Numbered from the stretch's first letter, positions 17,114 to 26,642 are shown. The stretch is DNA of 55,972 nucleotides from Hyphomicrobiales bacterium (GCA_027065555.1 JAMONS010000008.1:1-55972); one strand, 5' to 3'. Notes: generated by a model not told the origin, from the sequence alone. Made by a program: numbers and translations.

Positions 17114-17839
17114 ATGGAAAATGAAGATGAAAATACAAAAAACACTGCAAAACAGCCTATTTTTAATCTGCCAAACATAATTATCGCTCTGTTGATAATA
17201 ATTTGGTTACCACAAATATTTATTTCATTTTTTCCAAATGAGAATCTTAAACAGCTACTTATTATCTATTTTGGCTTTATTCCTACTCGCTTTATTACCC
17301 CTGAACAATTTCCCCTAGGATCGCTTGCATTAACATGGACAATTTTCACCCATGCATTGCTACATGCTGGCTGGGAGCATTTATTCATCAATAGTGCATG
17401 GCTAATGATTTTTGGCACCCCTGTAGCACGGCGTTATGGCGTAAGCGCTTTTTTGCTGATTTTTTTCTTAAGCGCTGCAGCTGGCGCTTTGTTATTTGCA
17501 CTAGTAACATTACCAGAACTTAGCCTATTGGTAGGCGCATCTGGCGGCATAGCGGGATTAACGGGAGTTGCTATTCGCTTTATGTTTCAGCCCATTCAAG
17601 TTGCGAAACACCCTGAAACTGGTGAAATAATAGTTCTAGGGCGCTCGCTAGCAAGTTTTGCTGAAATGTGGAGCAATCGAACTACAAGATATTTCACCAT
17701 AGTTTGGCTAGCATTAAATGCCGCCATTCCACTTGCTGGAATTTTTGGGTTTGCAGAAATAAATATCGCATGGCAGGCGCATATTGGAGGTTTTTTACTC
17801 GGATTATTTATTGCACCATTATTTGAGAGGCGAGATTAA
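17114..17839 (+). CDS. Rhomboid intramembrane serine protease
   Basis: This 241-residue protein has six predicted membrane segments and a rhomboid catalytic dyad: Ser143 in GASGGIAG and His223 in WQAHIGGFLLGL. FTHALLHAGWEHLFINSAWL near residues 78-97 is the oxyanion and loop segment. An N-terminal acidic, Asn-rich cytoplasmic tail of about 17 residues precedes the first helix. Such proteases cut membrane proteins within the bilayer; the substrate is unknown. Its stop overlaps hisI by 4 nt, tail to tail. Confidence 0.9.
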   Translation: MENEDENTKNTAKQPIFNLPNIIIALLIIIWLPQIFISFFPNENLKQLLIIYFGFIPTRFITPEQFPLGSLALTWTIFTHALLHAGWEHLFINSAWLMIFGTPVARRYGVSAFLLIFFLSAAAGALLFALVTLPELSLLVGASGGIAGLTGVAIRFMFQPIQVAKHPETGEIIVLGRSLASFAEMWSNRTTRYFTIVWLALNAAIPLAGIFGFAEINIAWQAHIGGFLLGLFIAPLFERRD

Positions 17840-18282
17840 TATTTATCCTTAGGATCAAATAATTGCTCGTCACCAGTGAGTTTTAGAGAAGTTTCTTCTC
17901 CATTAATTTCAACCAAGCGAAAAAAACAACTCTTGCGTCCCGTATGACAGGCTGCACCAACACCTAATTGCTTAACTTTGAGCAAAATAGCGTCTTGATC
18001 GCAATCAACTCGCATTTCAATTAATTTTTGCACTTCGCCAGAAATCTCGCCTTTTTTCCATATATTTTGCCGTGAGCGAGAGAAATAATGCACTTCACCA
18101 GTTTCAAGAGTTAGACTAAGCGCTTGTTCATTCATGTGCGCCAGCATTAGGATTTCACCGCTTTTATAATCTTGTGCAATAGCGCTCACCAATCCATTTT
18201 CATCAAATTTGGGAGTGAATTCCTTACCCTCTTCAAGTTGAGCTTTTGATAGGCCTTTACCATCAGAGAATTTAATAGACAT
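17836..18282 (-). CDS. hisI: Phosphoribosyl-AMP cyclohydrolase
   Basis: This 148-residue zinc enzyme opens the adenine ring of PR-AMP in histidine synthesis. VDCDQDAILLKVKQLGVGAACHTGRKSCFFR carries the metal-binding Asp and Cys residues, spread over positions about 86-117, and ILMLAHMNEQALSLTLETGEVHYFSRSR is the family core. I start at the ATG 1 nt after the folE stop, with GGAG nine bases before it; an in-frame ATG 15 nt upstream lacks that site. The folE-hisI pair is probably one transcript. No hisE fusion is present. Confidence 0.94.
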   Translation of the reverse strand: MSIKFSDGKGLSKAQLEEGKEFTPKFDENGLVSAIAQDYKSGEILMLAHMNEQALSLTLETGEVHYFSRSRQNIWKKGEISGEVQKLIEMRVDCDQDAILLKVKQLGVGAACHTGRKSCFFRLVEINGEETSLKLTGDEQLFDPKDKY

Positions 18283-18283
18283 G

Positions 18284-18925
18284 CTATCTAGCTCCATTAA
18301 CTAGCGCAAAAAACCGTTCGCGCTCGCTTTTTTCTTCTGCAAATACGCCCGTAAATTTTTGCGTTAATGTTGTAGCTCCGGGTGCTCTAACGCCACGCAT
18401 TGACATGCACATATGCTCCGCCTCAACCATTATGGCAGCGCCACGAGGTTCAAGATAAGTATTTAATGCTTCAATAATTTGCGCTGTTAGGTTTTCTTGC
18501 GTTTGCAAGCGGCGTGCAAAAATTTCAACTAACCTTGCTAATTTTGACAAGCCAACAATGCCTTCATTGGGTAGATATGCAATATGAACTTTGCCAAAAA
18601 ACGGCACGAGGTGATGTTCGCAATGTGAATAAAAAGCAATATCACGCAATAGAACAATATCATTATAATCGCTAATATCTTGAAAGGTCTTGCTTAAAAC
18701 TTGCTTCGGGTCTTGCTCATATCCAGCAAAAAGCTCGCTATATGCTTTTGCTACACGTTTAGGACTATCGATCACGCCCTCACGTGTTGGATCATCGCCT
18801 GCATATGCAATTAGCGTTTTAACAGCTTCTCGCATTTGTTTTTTGCTTGGCCTTTTATTTGGCTTTAGCAATTTTTGTGCAGTTTTTTTGGATTTTGCAT
18901 CAAAATTTGGCAATTTCACATCCAT
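18284..18925 (-). CDS. folE: GTP cyclohydrolase I
   Basis: This 213-residue enzyme converts GTP to dihydroneopterin triphosphate, the first step of folate synthesis. The zinc and active-site region FYSHCEHHLVPFFGKVHIAYLP and the later VEAEHMCMSMRGVRAPGATT are intact. I start at the ATG preceded by AGGAGATGCATT, a strong ribosome site; the open frame runs 46 codons further upstream but crosses the promoter shared with the divergent Fe-S gene. An N-terminal basic extension of about 30 residues (KKTAQKLLKPNKRPSKKQM) precedes the catalytic domain. Confidence 0.95.
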   Translation of the reverse strand: MDVKLPNFDAKSKKTAQKLLKPNKRPSKKQMREAVKTLIAYAGDDPTREGVIDSPKRVAKAYSELFAGYEQDPKQVLSKTFQDISDYNDIVLLRDIAFYSHCEHHLVPFFGKVHIAYLPNEGIVGLSKLARLVEIFARRLQTQENLTAQIIEALNTYLEPRGAAIMVEAEHMCMSMRGVRAPGATTLTQKFTGVFAEEKSERERFFALVNGAR

Positions 18926-19038
18926 AATGCATCTCCTGTTAATTATGCCCCAAAAATAAATGCGAAAGTGCTGGCAGGGCGTTGATAATCCTTTATATAG
19001 AGAACTATATGAAATTCGCAAGCAAATGAGAAATAATC

Positions 19039-19485
19039 GTGGAACTCTCAGAACTTTATTCAAGTAAAATATTACAGATAGCAGCTAATCTAGAAAATAT
19101 TGAACCGCTTAAGGAATTTGATGCAAAAGTTAAAAAAAATTCAAAGATTTGTGGTTCGGTAGTTGAAGTTAGATTGAAATTACAAGAGGGCGTGGTCAGT
19201 GATTATTCACACAAAGTCTCCGCTTGTGCTTTGGGGCAGACCTCTGCCTCAATCATAGCAAAAAATATAATTGGCTCTAGCGAGAAAGAATTACGACATT
19301 TAAGAGATGAAATGGTGGCAATGCTTAAACATGATGGAGAACCACCAAGCGGTAAATGGTCAGATTTGCAATATTTACAACCAGTAAAATCCTATCCGGC
19401 ACGCCATACTTCAACGCTTTTAGTGTTTGAAGCGATTATTGCCTGTTTTGATGAAATAAAGAAAGATAATGAAGCAATTTCTTAA
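19039..19485 (+). CDS. IscU/NifU-like scaffold protein
   Basis: This 148-residue protein has the NifU N-terminal fold. Cys38 (ICGS) and Cys63 (SACALGQTSAS) match two of the three Fe-S scaffold cysteines; the third position is His123 (PARHTSTLLVF), which I recall as usual in this alphaproteobacterial subgroup. It may carry an Fe-S cluster or help deliver one. The start is GTG, with only a weak purine-rich site before it. Its end overlaps yidD by 17 nt, so the two are translated from one message. It is divergent from folE. Confidence 0.82.
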   Translation: MELSELYSSKILQIAANLENIEPLKEFDAKVKKNSKICGSVVEVRLKLQEGVVSDYSHKVSACALGQTSASIIAKNIIGSSEKELRHLRDEMVAMLKHDGEPPSGKWSDLQYLQPVKSYPARHTSTLLVFEAIIACFDEIKKDNEAIS

Positions 19486-19780
19486 AATATTAGGCAAAGC
19501 CATTGATTTTCCGTTCAAAACAATCGCTGTTTTGCTAATTCAAATATATCGCTACACGCTTTCAGCTTTTGCTGGGCGAAATTGCCGCCATTTACCTTCT
19601 TGTTCAGAATATACCAAAGACGCTATTTGGAAATTTGGGTTTTGGAAAGGTGGCTGGGTTGGTCTAGCCAGAGTTATACGTTGCCGCCCTAAGGGAACAG
19701 ATGGGTTCGATCCGATACCAAAAGAATTACCAAAAAATGCTTATTGGTATCGCCCTTGGACATATGGGCGCTGGAAATAG
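19469..19780 (+). CDS. yidD: Membrane protein insertion efficiency factor YidD
   Basis: This 103-residue protein has the YidD core: LIQIYRYTLSAFAGRNCRHLPSCSEYTKDAIWKFGFWKGGWVGLARVIRCRPKG spread over residues 22-75, with its three conserved cysteines. YidD assists YidC-dependent insertion of membrane proteins and attaches to the inner face of the membrane through its amphipathic N-terminus. In many bacteria it sits with rnpA and rpmH; here it is coupled to an IscU-like gene and precedes thrS. Confidence 0.93.
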   Translation: MKQFLKILGKAIDFPFKTIAVLLIQIYRYTLSAFAGRNCRHLPSCSEYTKDAIWKFGFWKGGWVGLARVIRCRPKGTDGFDPIPKELPKNAYWYRPWTYGRWK

Positions 19781-19850
19781 TTTGGAACTGGTGCTAAAGA
19801 GCGCTAGATATATTATATAAGTTTTGATTCCAATTTTTAAGAGTAAGTCT

Positions 19851-21809
19851 ATGCTAAATATAAAATTTCCTGATGGTGCAACTCGTGAATATGAGGAGGG
19901 AACAACAGGTACGGATATTGTTCAGTCAATCTCAAAATCATTAGCAAAAAAAACCGTTGCCATGCGTTTGAACGGTGAACTTTGCGACTTAAGCGCAAAA
20001 ATAAAGGACGGTGCTTTATTAGAATTTATCATGCGTGATGATGAAGCGGCGCTTGAACTTATTCGCCATGATTGTGCGCATGTTTTGGCAGAAGCCGTGC
20101 AAGAACTTTGGCCCTTAACGCAAGTTACCATTGGCCCAGTGATTGAAAATGGCTTTTATTATGATTTTGCCCGTGATGAACCTTTCTCAACAGAAGATTT
20201 ACGTAACATTGAAAAGAAAATGAGCCAAATCATTCAACGTGGCGCAAGTTTTACTAAAGAAATTTGGTCTCGTGAGGAAGCAAAGAAGGTATTTGCGGCC
20301 AAAGGCGAAGAATATAAAATTGAATTAATTGATGCCATCGCTGAGGGCGAAAATCTAAATATTTATAAACAAGGACAATGGTTTGATCTTTGTCTTGGCC
20401 CACATATGCGAACAACAAAAGATGTTGGCCAAGCCTTTAAGCTAACCAAAGTTGCTGGTGCTTATTGGCGAGGGGATAGCAATAATGCTGTGCTTTCTCG
20501 CATTTACGGCACAGCTTGGGCAAACCAAAAGCAGTTAGATGAATATTTGCACATGGTTGAGGAAGCTGAAAAGCGAGATCATCGCAAATTAGGACGTGAA
20601 CTAGACCTGTTTCATTTTCAAGAAGAAGCGCAGGGCAGTGTTTTTTGGCATCCAAATGGTTTTGTAATTTATAACGCAATGGAGCAATATATTAGGCGTA
20701 AAGTTAACGCATCTGATTATAAGGAAATAAAAACTCCTGAACTAATGGACGTGAAATTATGGGAAAAATCAGGGCATTGGGCAAAATTTAGAGATAATAT
20801 GTTTGTTGTTCCCGATGAAGTACCTTCACTCGATGATGATGTACCTATTCTTTCAGGAGAAGCTAAGTTAATGGCGCTAAAGCCAATGAATTGCCCAGCG
20901 CATGTGCAAATATTTAATCAGGGGATTAAATCTTATCGTGATTTACCACTTCGATATGCAGAATTTGGCTGCTGTCATCGCAATGAAGCGCATGGAGCAC
21001 TGCATGGTTTGATGCGGGTTCGCCAAATGACGCAAGATGATGGGCATATTTTTTGCACGAAAGAACAAGTGCAATCTGAAACCGAAAATTTTTGCGATCT
21101 ATTAGATTCTATTTATGAAGAGCTTGGCTTTAGCGAAGTTAAAATTTTGCTGGCTACACGTCCAGAGGTTCGTGCAGGGACTGATGAGGTGTGGGATTTG
21201 GCTGAAAAATCTCTTATTGATGCGCTTAGTGCTACGGGGCGGGAGTTCACTATTGTTGAAGGTGAGGGGGCTTTTTATGGCCCTAAATTAGAGTTCCACC
21301 TAAAAGATGCTATTGGGCGCACGTGGCAGTGTGGCACATTGCAGCTTGATTTTGTGCTACCCGAGCGCCTTGATGCTTCTTATATTGATCAAAATAGTTC
21401 TCGTCAGCGCCCCGTAATGTTGCACCGAGCAATTTTAGGATCGCTTGAGCGGTTTATTGGCATTCTAATAGAAAATCATGCAGGTAGAATGCCTATGTGG
21501 CTTGCTCCAGTGCAAGTTGTAGTTGCACCTATTGTTTCAGAACTTGATGATTATGCTATAAGTATAGTTGAGAAATTAAAGGCACAAGGAATTAGAGCTG
21601 ATACTGATTTAAGAAGCGAAAAAATCAATTATAAAGTGCGAGAACATTCACACGCTAAAGTGCCAGCAATTTTTGTGGTTGGCAAACGAGAAGAAGAGGA
21701 GGGCACGGTTTCAATTCGTCGTTTAGGCTCACAAGGGCAAAGTATTTTATCTACAAGTGAAGCGATTGACGGAATCGTTAAAGAAGCAATGCCACCTGAT
21801 TTGAGATAG
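19851..21809 (+). CDS. thrS: Threonyl-tRNA synthetase
   Basis: This 652-residue enzyme has the normal ThrRS order: TGS domain (1-60), the editing/SAD domain containing [16 protein letters not shown], the class II core, and an HGTP anticodon-binding domain from about 550. The zinc site includes [10 protein letters not shown], motif 2 is [20 protein letters not shown], and motif 3 is [19 protein letters not shown] start at the ATG after AAGAGTAAG; a TTG 27 nt upstream is less likely. No T-box or other threonine-sensing leader is visible in the short 70-bp gap after yidD. Confidence 0.96.
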   Translation: MLNIKFPDGATREYEEGTTGTDIVQSISKSLAKKTVAMRLNGELCDLSAKIKDGALLEFIMRDDEAALELIRHDCAHVLAEAVQELWPLTQVTIGPVIENGFYYDFARDEPFSTEDLRNIEKKMSQIIQRGASFTKEIWSREEAKKVFAAKGEEYKIELIDAIAEGENLNIYKQGQWFDLCLGPHMRTTKDVGQAFKLTKVAGAYWRGDSNNAVLSRIYGTAWANQKQLDEYLHMVEEAEKRDHRKLGRELDLFHFQEEAQGSVFWHPNGFVIYNAMEQYIRRKVNASDYKEIKTPELMDVKLWEKSGHWAKFRDNMFVVPDEVPSLDDDVPILSGEAKLMALKPMNCPAHVQIFNQGIKSYRDLPLRYAEFGCCHRNEAHGALHGLMRVRQMTQDDGHIFCTKEQVQSETENFCDLLDSIYEELGFSEVKILLATRPEVRAGTDEVWDLAEKSLIDALSATGREFTIVEGEGAFYGPKLEFHLKDAIGRTWQCGTLQLDFVLPERLDASYIDQNSSRQRPVMLHRAILGSLERFIGILIENHAGRMPMWLAPVQVVVAPIVSELDDYAISIVEKLKAQGIRADTDLRSEKINYKVREHSHAKVPAIFVVGKREEEEGTVSIRRLGSQGQSILSTSEAIDGIVKEAMPPDLR

Positions 21810-22023
21810 ATCAATATATCTAAAAAAATTTGATGTAACTTGTTGAACTTTATGGCTTGATGGTTTGTTATGTAAATAGATTAATATTATAAGCGCTAAA
21901 CGCATAGTTCTTGTTTGTTCTTTGGTTCTTGTTTGTTTCTTGAAATGAGAACAGATATATGCGTTAATGACAGAACAATTCGAGTTATTGTTATTTTGGT
22001 TAAATAATTTAGGGGAGATTAAA

Positions 22024-22209
22024 ATGAATTGGAAATTTTTTGCACTTTATGTGATTACTATGCCAGTGCTTTTGCTGGTGTTTATGATTGTTGCACTTAG
22101 TGCACCGCAATTAGGCCTGTTCAATATTAGTTCACTACTTTGGGGCGCAGTTGCTAGCTTTGTTGTTGCTGTTCCTGTTACGTGGGTTATTGCCAAAAAA
22201 GTATTGTAA
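22024..22209 (+). CDS. Small two-helix membrane protein
   Basis: This 61-residue protein begins MNWKFFALYVITMP and has two hydrophobic segments, residues about 5-25 and 36-56, so it should span the membrane twice. I chose the ATG 7 nt after GGGGAGA; an ATG 57 nt upstream lacks a ribosome site and its extension is not hydrophobic in a way that fits. No family is recognised. The leader at 21905-21945 has repeated GTTCTTGTTTGTT words that I cannot explain. Confidence 0.6.
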   Translation: MNWKFFALYVITMPVLLLVFMIVALSAPQLGLFNISSLLWGAVASFVVAVPVTWVIAKKVL

Positions 22210-22237
22210 TAAAATCCTATTATAAAAGGTTTTTATT
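22208..22237 (+). terminator. Possible weak terminator
   Basis: AATAAAATCC at 22208-22217 pairs with GGTTTTTATT at 22228-22237 with one mismatch, overlapping the stop of the small membrane gene and ending in a T-rich arm. Confidence 0.4.
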
Positions 22238-22263
22238 GCAAGCAGACATTCTAATATAGTTAC

Positions 22264-23211
22264 CTAATATAGCGAAGTAAGTAATTCAATTTCGCGTGGG
22301 GCCGAAGGTTTGACTTGAAAATCTCGATTATAGACCTTTTTCCCAATTTTAGCGATTACGGCATAATCACCTTCTTTTAGAATAGTTGATGGGAAAGCCC
22401 CAAGATCTGTGTAGACAACTTCTCCATTTTGCTCTTTTACGCTCCATTCAACGTCAGCAATTGCTTTGCCATTAGGCTCAGAAGCAAGGCGAAAGCTTAT
22501 TTTGCTGGCATCATGATATAGCGTAGCATCGGTAATTTGCCCCACTTCAACACGCAAATCTGCCTGCACTTTTGCATTAACATTGCCAAAGTATGAGGTA
22601 ACATTATAAGTTCCAGCATTTAGATAAATAATATCATTAGAGCGGACGTTTTTTGCGATAATTGTTTTGTTGTTTGCAACGCCATCATTGGCTGATATTT
22701 CAAACTTAATATTAGAGGCAATAATTGGTATATCACCAGAAATTGCGGACTTTAAGCGCAATGCACCTGCTTCAAATATTAGGGTTTTTGCAACAGGTAT
22801 ATTCTTAATGCTAACCGCCTCACTAGCCTGAGCATTGCCATATGCTGCATGGATTAAATATTCGCCTGCTTTCAAGTTAAAATTTACATTAGCTTGTTCA
22901 GATTTGAATAAAAGACCCATCTGCCCATTTTCAGCCCCGTTGGCTTCAAAAATACGCCAAATAACTCCATTTTGCAAAACCTTACCATTCTCAGATAGTT
23001 TTGCAAAAAGTCTTAAAAGGCTTTCTGATGTATCATTATTTTGCAAGTTGGTACTATTATCAGGTTGCACATTATTTGGCACAAGTGCTTGCTCAGGAAC
23101 ACCCTCTCTATTTGGAGGGGGCTGTGGAATCGGCGTTGTTACTTGAGCCAATGCGCTGTTAAGTGGTAAGATAAGAAGAATAATTATATAATATATCAAA
23201 TTTTTTTGCAT
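22264..23211 (-). CDS. Secreted protein with three beta-sandwich-like repeats
   Basis: This 315-residue protein has a signal peptide (residues 1-22, cut after SALA), a Pro- and Asn-rich linker to about residue 60, and three related units of about 80 residues. Each has a segment such as LKAGEYLIHAAYGN, LNAGTYNVTSYFGN or LKEGDYAVIAKIGK, typical of a carboxypeptidase-regulatory-like or Ig-like beta-sandwich. The repeats imply a periplasmic or outer-membrane-facing binding or scaffolding protein. No catalytic motif is visible. It stands alone and is divergent from the nitroreductase gene. Confidence 0.65.
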   Translation of the reverse strand: MQKNLIYYIIILLILPLNSALAQVTTPIPQPPPNREGVPEQALVPNNVQPDNSTNLQNNDTSESLLRLFAKLSENGKVLQNGVIWRIFEANGAENGQMGLLFKSEQANVNFNLKAGEYLIHAAYGNAQASEAVSIKNIPVAKTLIFEAGALRLKSAISGDIPIIASNIKFEISANDGVANNKTIIAKNVRSNDIIYLNAGTYNVTSYFGNVNAKVQADLRVEVGQITDATLYHDASKISFRLASEPNGKAIADVEWSVKEQNGEVVYTDLGAFPSTILKEGDYAVIAKIGKKVYNRDFQVKPSAPREIELLTSLY

Positions 23212-23290
23212 ATGTTTTATTAACTTGTACTAAATGAGTAATGAAAGAAAAATACTATACTTGAGTAAATATAAACAAAAAAGGTAAATT

Positions 23291-23869
23291 ATGTCACGCA
23301 ATGTAGAATTATTAAATTATTTGAAAAAACGTCGCTCTGTACCTCTACCTTTTTTGCAAAATCCGGGTCCAAGTGAAAGCGAATTAAAGGAAATATTAGA
23401 AATTGCAACTAGAGTTCCTGATCATGGAAAATTATTCCCTTGGCGTTTAATTATTTATAAAGGGACTAATCGCATAAAAACTGGGGAAAACTTGGCGCTA
23501 ATTGCAAAGGAAAACAATCCAAATATAGATGAAGAAAAGCTAGAAGTTGAGCGAAATCAGTTTTTACCTGCACCTCTAACTATAGGCGTTGTAAGTTCGC
23601 CCATCAAACACAAGAAAATCCCACAATCTGAACAAGTCCTGTCTGCGGCGGCTGTTGCAATAAATCTTGTGCATGGCGCAAATGCGCTAGGTTTTGGCAC
23701 GCATTGGGTTTCTCGGTGGTTTTCTTATGACCAAAGCGCAAAAAAAATGTTGGGTGCTAAAAATGGTGAGGAATTTGTTGCATTTATTCATATTGGAACT
23801 CCATGTAAAACTCTAGAAGATAGGGAGAGGCCAAACCTAAAAGATGTTGTTACATACTGGCAAAATTAA
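23291..23869 (+). CDS. Nitroreductase family flavoprotein
   Basis: This 192-residue protein has the nitroreductase FMN-binding pattern: KKRRSVPLPF at the N-terminus, then RVPDHGKLFPWRLIIYKG near residue 45. A later AAAVAINLVHGANALGFGTHWVSRW and FIHIGTP contribute to the flavin and dimer site. It resembles the short YdjA-like group (about 190 residues), single-domain NAD(P)H-dependent enzymes acting on nitro compounds or quinones. The physiological substrate is unknown. Confidence 0.88.
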   Translation: MSRNVELLNYLKKRRSVPLPFLQNPGPSESELKEILEIATRVPDHGKLFPWRLIIYKGTNRIKTGENLALIAKENNPNIDEEKLEVERNQFLPAPLTIGVVSSPIKHKKIPQSEQVLSAAAVAINLVHGANALGFGTHWVSRWFSYDQSAKKMLGAKNGEEFVAFIHIGTPCKTLEDRERPNLKDVVTYWQN

Positions 23870-23923
23870 CCAAAATTTAACCTTAGTTTAGCATTAATTA
23901 ACGCAGAGTTTAAGGTCATTAAA

Positions 23924-24751
23924 ATGTCAATGCAACCAATTCAAATTTCTCCCGCTTTAGCGCACGTGATAAATAGTGCGGGGCAAAAATCCGAAGTAGA
24001 TTTTGATTATTTGGTGCAAACTGCTGTGCGTGAAAGTTCCCTCAACCCAAATGCAAAAGCCAAAACATCTTCGGCTACGGGTCTTTTCCAATTTATTGAG
24101 GCCACATGGTTTGAAACCATGAAATCAGAGGGAGCGAGGCTTGGATATAAAAATTATGCAAATGCTATTAAACGTGATGAAAATGGTGTTTTTGATGTAA
24201 AAGATAAAAAACTGCGCCAAGAGATTTTGGAATTAAGAAAAGACCCGCAAATTGCCGCAGATCTTGCCGCAGCTTTTACTCGTAATAATGGGGAGTATCT
24301 TGAAAATAAGTTTGGGCGGCGGCCAAGTGCTGGCGAGCTTTATATTGCGCATTTTTTGGGGGCTAAGGGCGCTGAAAGAATGTTTGAAGCTGGATTGAAA
24401 AACCCTGATCAAATAGCCGCAAATCTTTTCCCAAGTGCTGCAAAAGCAAATCGCTCGATTTTTTATTCCAACAATGAGCCAAGAACTATAAAACAGGTAT
24501 ATTTATCGCTTGTAGCCAAGCATCAAGCTAATGTTGTTGCCAGTGAATTTAGTGCGCAACAGCTTGCAAGCAACGATGTGGCTATAAGACTTGATAATAA
24601 TAATCAGCAAGCTCCATTAGTTATCGAGCGAGATATTTCATTTCAAAATATGTTCACAACAAATGCGATTAATGAACCACGTTCGTTAATTTCAGACAGG
24701 TCAGAAAATGTTAATAACGGTGCGTTTTTTGTGCAGCTCTACGCCAAATAA
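23924..24751 (+). CDS. Lytic transglycosylase (SLT-domain) protein
   Basis: This 275-residue protein has an SLT-type lysozyme fold over residues about 25-170. The catalytic Glu is probably Glu37 (RESSLNPNAKAKTSSATGLFQF), followed by AELYIAHFLGAKGAERMF in spirit with the family's downstream Ala-Tyr region. No clear signal peptide precedes it, which is unusual for a peptidoglycan enzyme but common in related Hyphomicrobiales proteins. The C-terminal 80 residues are low in structure. AAGG lies before the ATG. The role is likely cell-wall remodelling. Confidence 0.8.
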   Translation: MSMQPIQISPALAHVINSAGQKSEVDFDYLVQTAVRESSLNPNAKAKTSSATGLFQFIEATWFETMKSEGARLGYKNYANAIKRDENGVFDVKDKKLRQEILELRKDPQIAADLAAAFTRNNGEYLENKFGRRPSAGELYIAHFLGAKGAERMFEAGLKNPDQIAANLFPSAAKANRSIFYSNNEPRTIKQVYLSLVAKHQANVVASEFSAQQLASNDVAIRLDNNNQQAPLVIERDISFQNMFTTNAINEPRSLISDRSENVNNGAFFVQLYAK

Positions 24752-24774
24752 TTTTCTTTATTCATAGTGAACAA

Positions 24775-24814
24775 ATTATTAAGTCTTGCAACCTATTATT
24801 AAGTCTTGCAACCT
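24775..24814. repeat. Perfect 20-bp tandem duplication
   Basis: ATTATTAAGTCTTGCAACCT occurs twice back to back (24775-24794 and 24795-24814) in the gap before the DUF2336 gene. It could double a regulator site or be simple slippage. Confidence 0.75.
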
Positions 24815-24865
24815 AAAGTGCTTTCAAAGACGCATTTAGGCGTAGGTTTATAATTAAGGGATGTA

Positions 24866-26077
24866 ATGGTACTCTACGAACAGTTCTTAGAGCTTTCACA
24901 AAGTTCAGATAGTGAAGTGCGCTCACAAGCTGCTCATTTAGCATCTTTGTCATTTATTGAGCATAACGGCTCAGTCGATGAATATGCAGCGCTTTATGCT
25001 TCTTTAATCTCTTTTTTAGAGGATAATTCGGTAAAAGTTCGTGCAGCCCTTGCTTATGGATTATTACATTCAAAAAACGCTCCACGCCCTGTTATTTTAT
25101 CACTCTTACATGATGTGCCGATAATTTCTCGAGCAGTGGCGCAATATTCTCCGATTTTAGTTGATGCAGATCTTATGGGGGTTGTTAAAAGCCAAGATAT
25201 CGCAATGCTTGATTGCATCGCTGATCGCCCTGAACTAACTCAGCGAGTTGCGCACGCTTTGCTTGAGAATAATAATCCTGATATTTCGCTAAAGGTTCTT
25301 TGGCGACATGATGTTGATATTGCTCCTAATGTTCTCGCAAGAATTGCTGATGATTTGGGTGATAATGCTAAAATTCGTGCGGCCCTTTTTGCACGGGCTG
25401 AGTTACCCGGATCCTCTAGGTTTTTATTAATTGAAAAGGTTTGCTTAAGCCTAACTAATTCTAGGCTTGTTAAGGGAGCTATTGCACAAAGACCATTAAA
25501 TCGTCTTATGCGAGATCTAACAAGTTCAGCTCTAACATCTATTGGTGAAAGCGAAGCTTGTTTGGGATCAAGCGATTATGCTTATGAAATGATTGATAAA
25601 AATCAGGTCAATGCTCGATTATTATTGCATAGTGTGGTGAGTGGAGATGTTTTGTTTTTTGCGCAATGTGTTGCGGTGCTTAGCAAAATCCCGCAAGAAA
25701 AAATATTCACTTTGTTAAATTCTGGCTCAAGAGCTTCTCTTAATGCGCTTTTCTCAAAAAGCGGTCTAAATATGGCTATTAGAAATCTATTAGCTAGATT
25801 AATATTTTATGCTCGAAATGTTGATTTGGCAGATGATTTATCAGCACGTCACCTAGTTGTAACTTGTCTGATTAATGAATTGCTAGATGAACATAATGGC
25901 AATATCGCACCAGAATTAGAAGATGCTTTTTCTTATCTTAATGAGCAAAATATTTTACTTGCTCGTAGCGCTGCGGCTGGCGTTATGCCTGCCTTTGCAA
26001 AAGGAGAAAAGCGCGATAAGCAACTTCCATTGCCATCAGGTGATAGCGTGCAAGCGTTGGCACTGCCAGCCGCTTAA
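24866..26077 (+). CDS. DUF2336 helical-repeat protein
   Basis: This 403-residue protein matches DUF2336, an alphaproteobacterial family of HEAT-like helical repeats. Helix pairs such as SDSEVRSQAAHLASLSF, DNSVKVRAALAYGLLHS and RAVAQYSPILVDADLM run through the first 200 residues. No signal peptide or membrane segment is seen. DUF2336 proteins are thought to serve as scaffolds or signalling adaptors, without proven chemistry. Its stop is 1 nt from that of a convergent HPt-like gene, an association that may be meaningful. AAGGG precedes the ATG. Confidence 0.82.
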   Translation: MVLYEQFLELSQSSDSEVRSQAAHLASLSFIEHNGSVDEYAALYASLISFLEDNSVKVRAALAYGLLHSKNAPRPVILSLLHDVPIISRAVAQYSPILVDADLMGVVKSQDIAMLDCIADRPELTQRVAHALLENNNPDISLKVLWRHDVDIAPNVLARIADDLGDNAKIRAALFARAELPGSSRFLLIEKVCLSLTNSRLVKGAIAQRPLNRLMRDLTSSALTSIGESEACLGSSDYAYEMIDKNQVNARLLLHSVVSGDVLFFAQCVAVLSKIPQEKIFTLLNSGSRASLNALFSKSGLNMAIRNLLARLIFYARNVDLADDLSARHLVVTCLINELLDEHNGNIAPELEDAFSYLNEQNILLARSAAAGVMPAFAKGEKRDKQLPLPSGDSVQALALPAA

Positions 26078-26078
26078 G

Positions 26079-26642
26079 TTATATCTGAGCAATTTTCTTA
26101 TTTATTATTACTTCAAACCCTTGTTTGATTTCTTCAATGTTTTTTACGCTTTTATGTTTGTTTTTTGCGCAAAGACCTATTGCCTGCACCAATAATTCGA
26201 TGGCTTCAAGATGTTCCTTTAGATAGCAGGTGCGCTCAATTAGGCGTGATAAAGTAGCCGCAAAATGACCTGCTTCATCATTATTAAGAATGCCTGCATT
26301 GCCCTTAATTATATGAACGGATTTATTAAACGAAGAAAATGATTTTGGATCATCATCATGGCTCTTTAGCCTATTCCAACATGATAAAAGCTCATGAATA
26401 TCATCATTGAGCCATTTTTCAAAATCCATTGACAAATTATCAACTTGGCGATCAGCCTTATCAATTGGATGAATAGCCCCTTTGCCAAGTTGCAAATAAA
26501 TTATTTTATCAAGCAGTTTCGTATCTGGATCTATAGTTTCTAATAATCGCCCAGGCAAATTAGGCTTGTTTGCTAAATTCTTGTCATTCAAATTATCTAC
26601 CCCAAAATATTCAGAATGAATAATTTTACAAGGTTTTTTCAA
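26079..26642 (-). CDS. HPt-like phosphotransfer protein
   Basis: This 187-residue protein has an HPt-type helical segment at about residues 73-170. SVHIIKGNAGILNNDEAGHFA matches the HPt signature HxxKGxAxxxG-like, with His110 as the candidate phosphoacceptor and Lys113/Gly114 conserved. The N-terminal 70 residues have no motif I know. No kinase is fused. It faces the DUF2336 gene tail to tail. Likely partners are hybrid kinases or receiver proteins encoded elsewhere. The match rests on one motif plus helical context. Confidence 0.6.
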   Translation of the reverse strand: MKKPCKIIHSEYFGVDNLNDKNLANKPNLPGRLLETIDPDTKLLDKIIYLQLGKGAIHPIDKADRQVDNLSMDFEKWLNDDIHELLSCWNRLKSHDDDPKSFSSFNKSVHIIKGNAGILNNDEAGHFAATLSRLIERTCYLKEHLEAIELLVQAIGLCAKNKHKSVKNIEEIKQGFEVIINKKIAQI

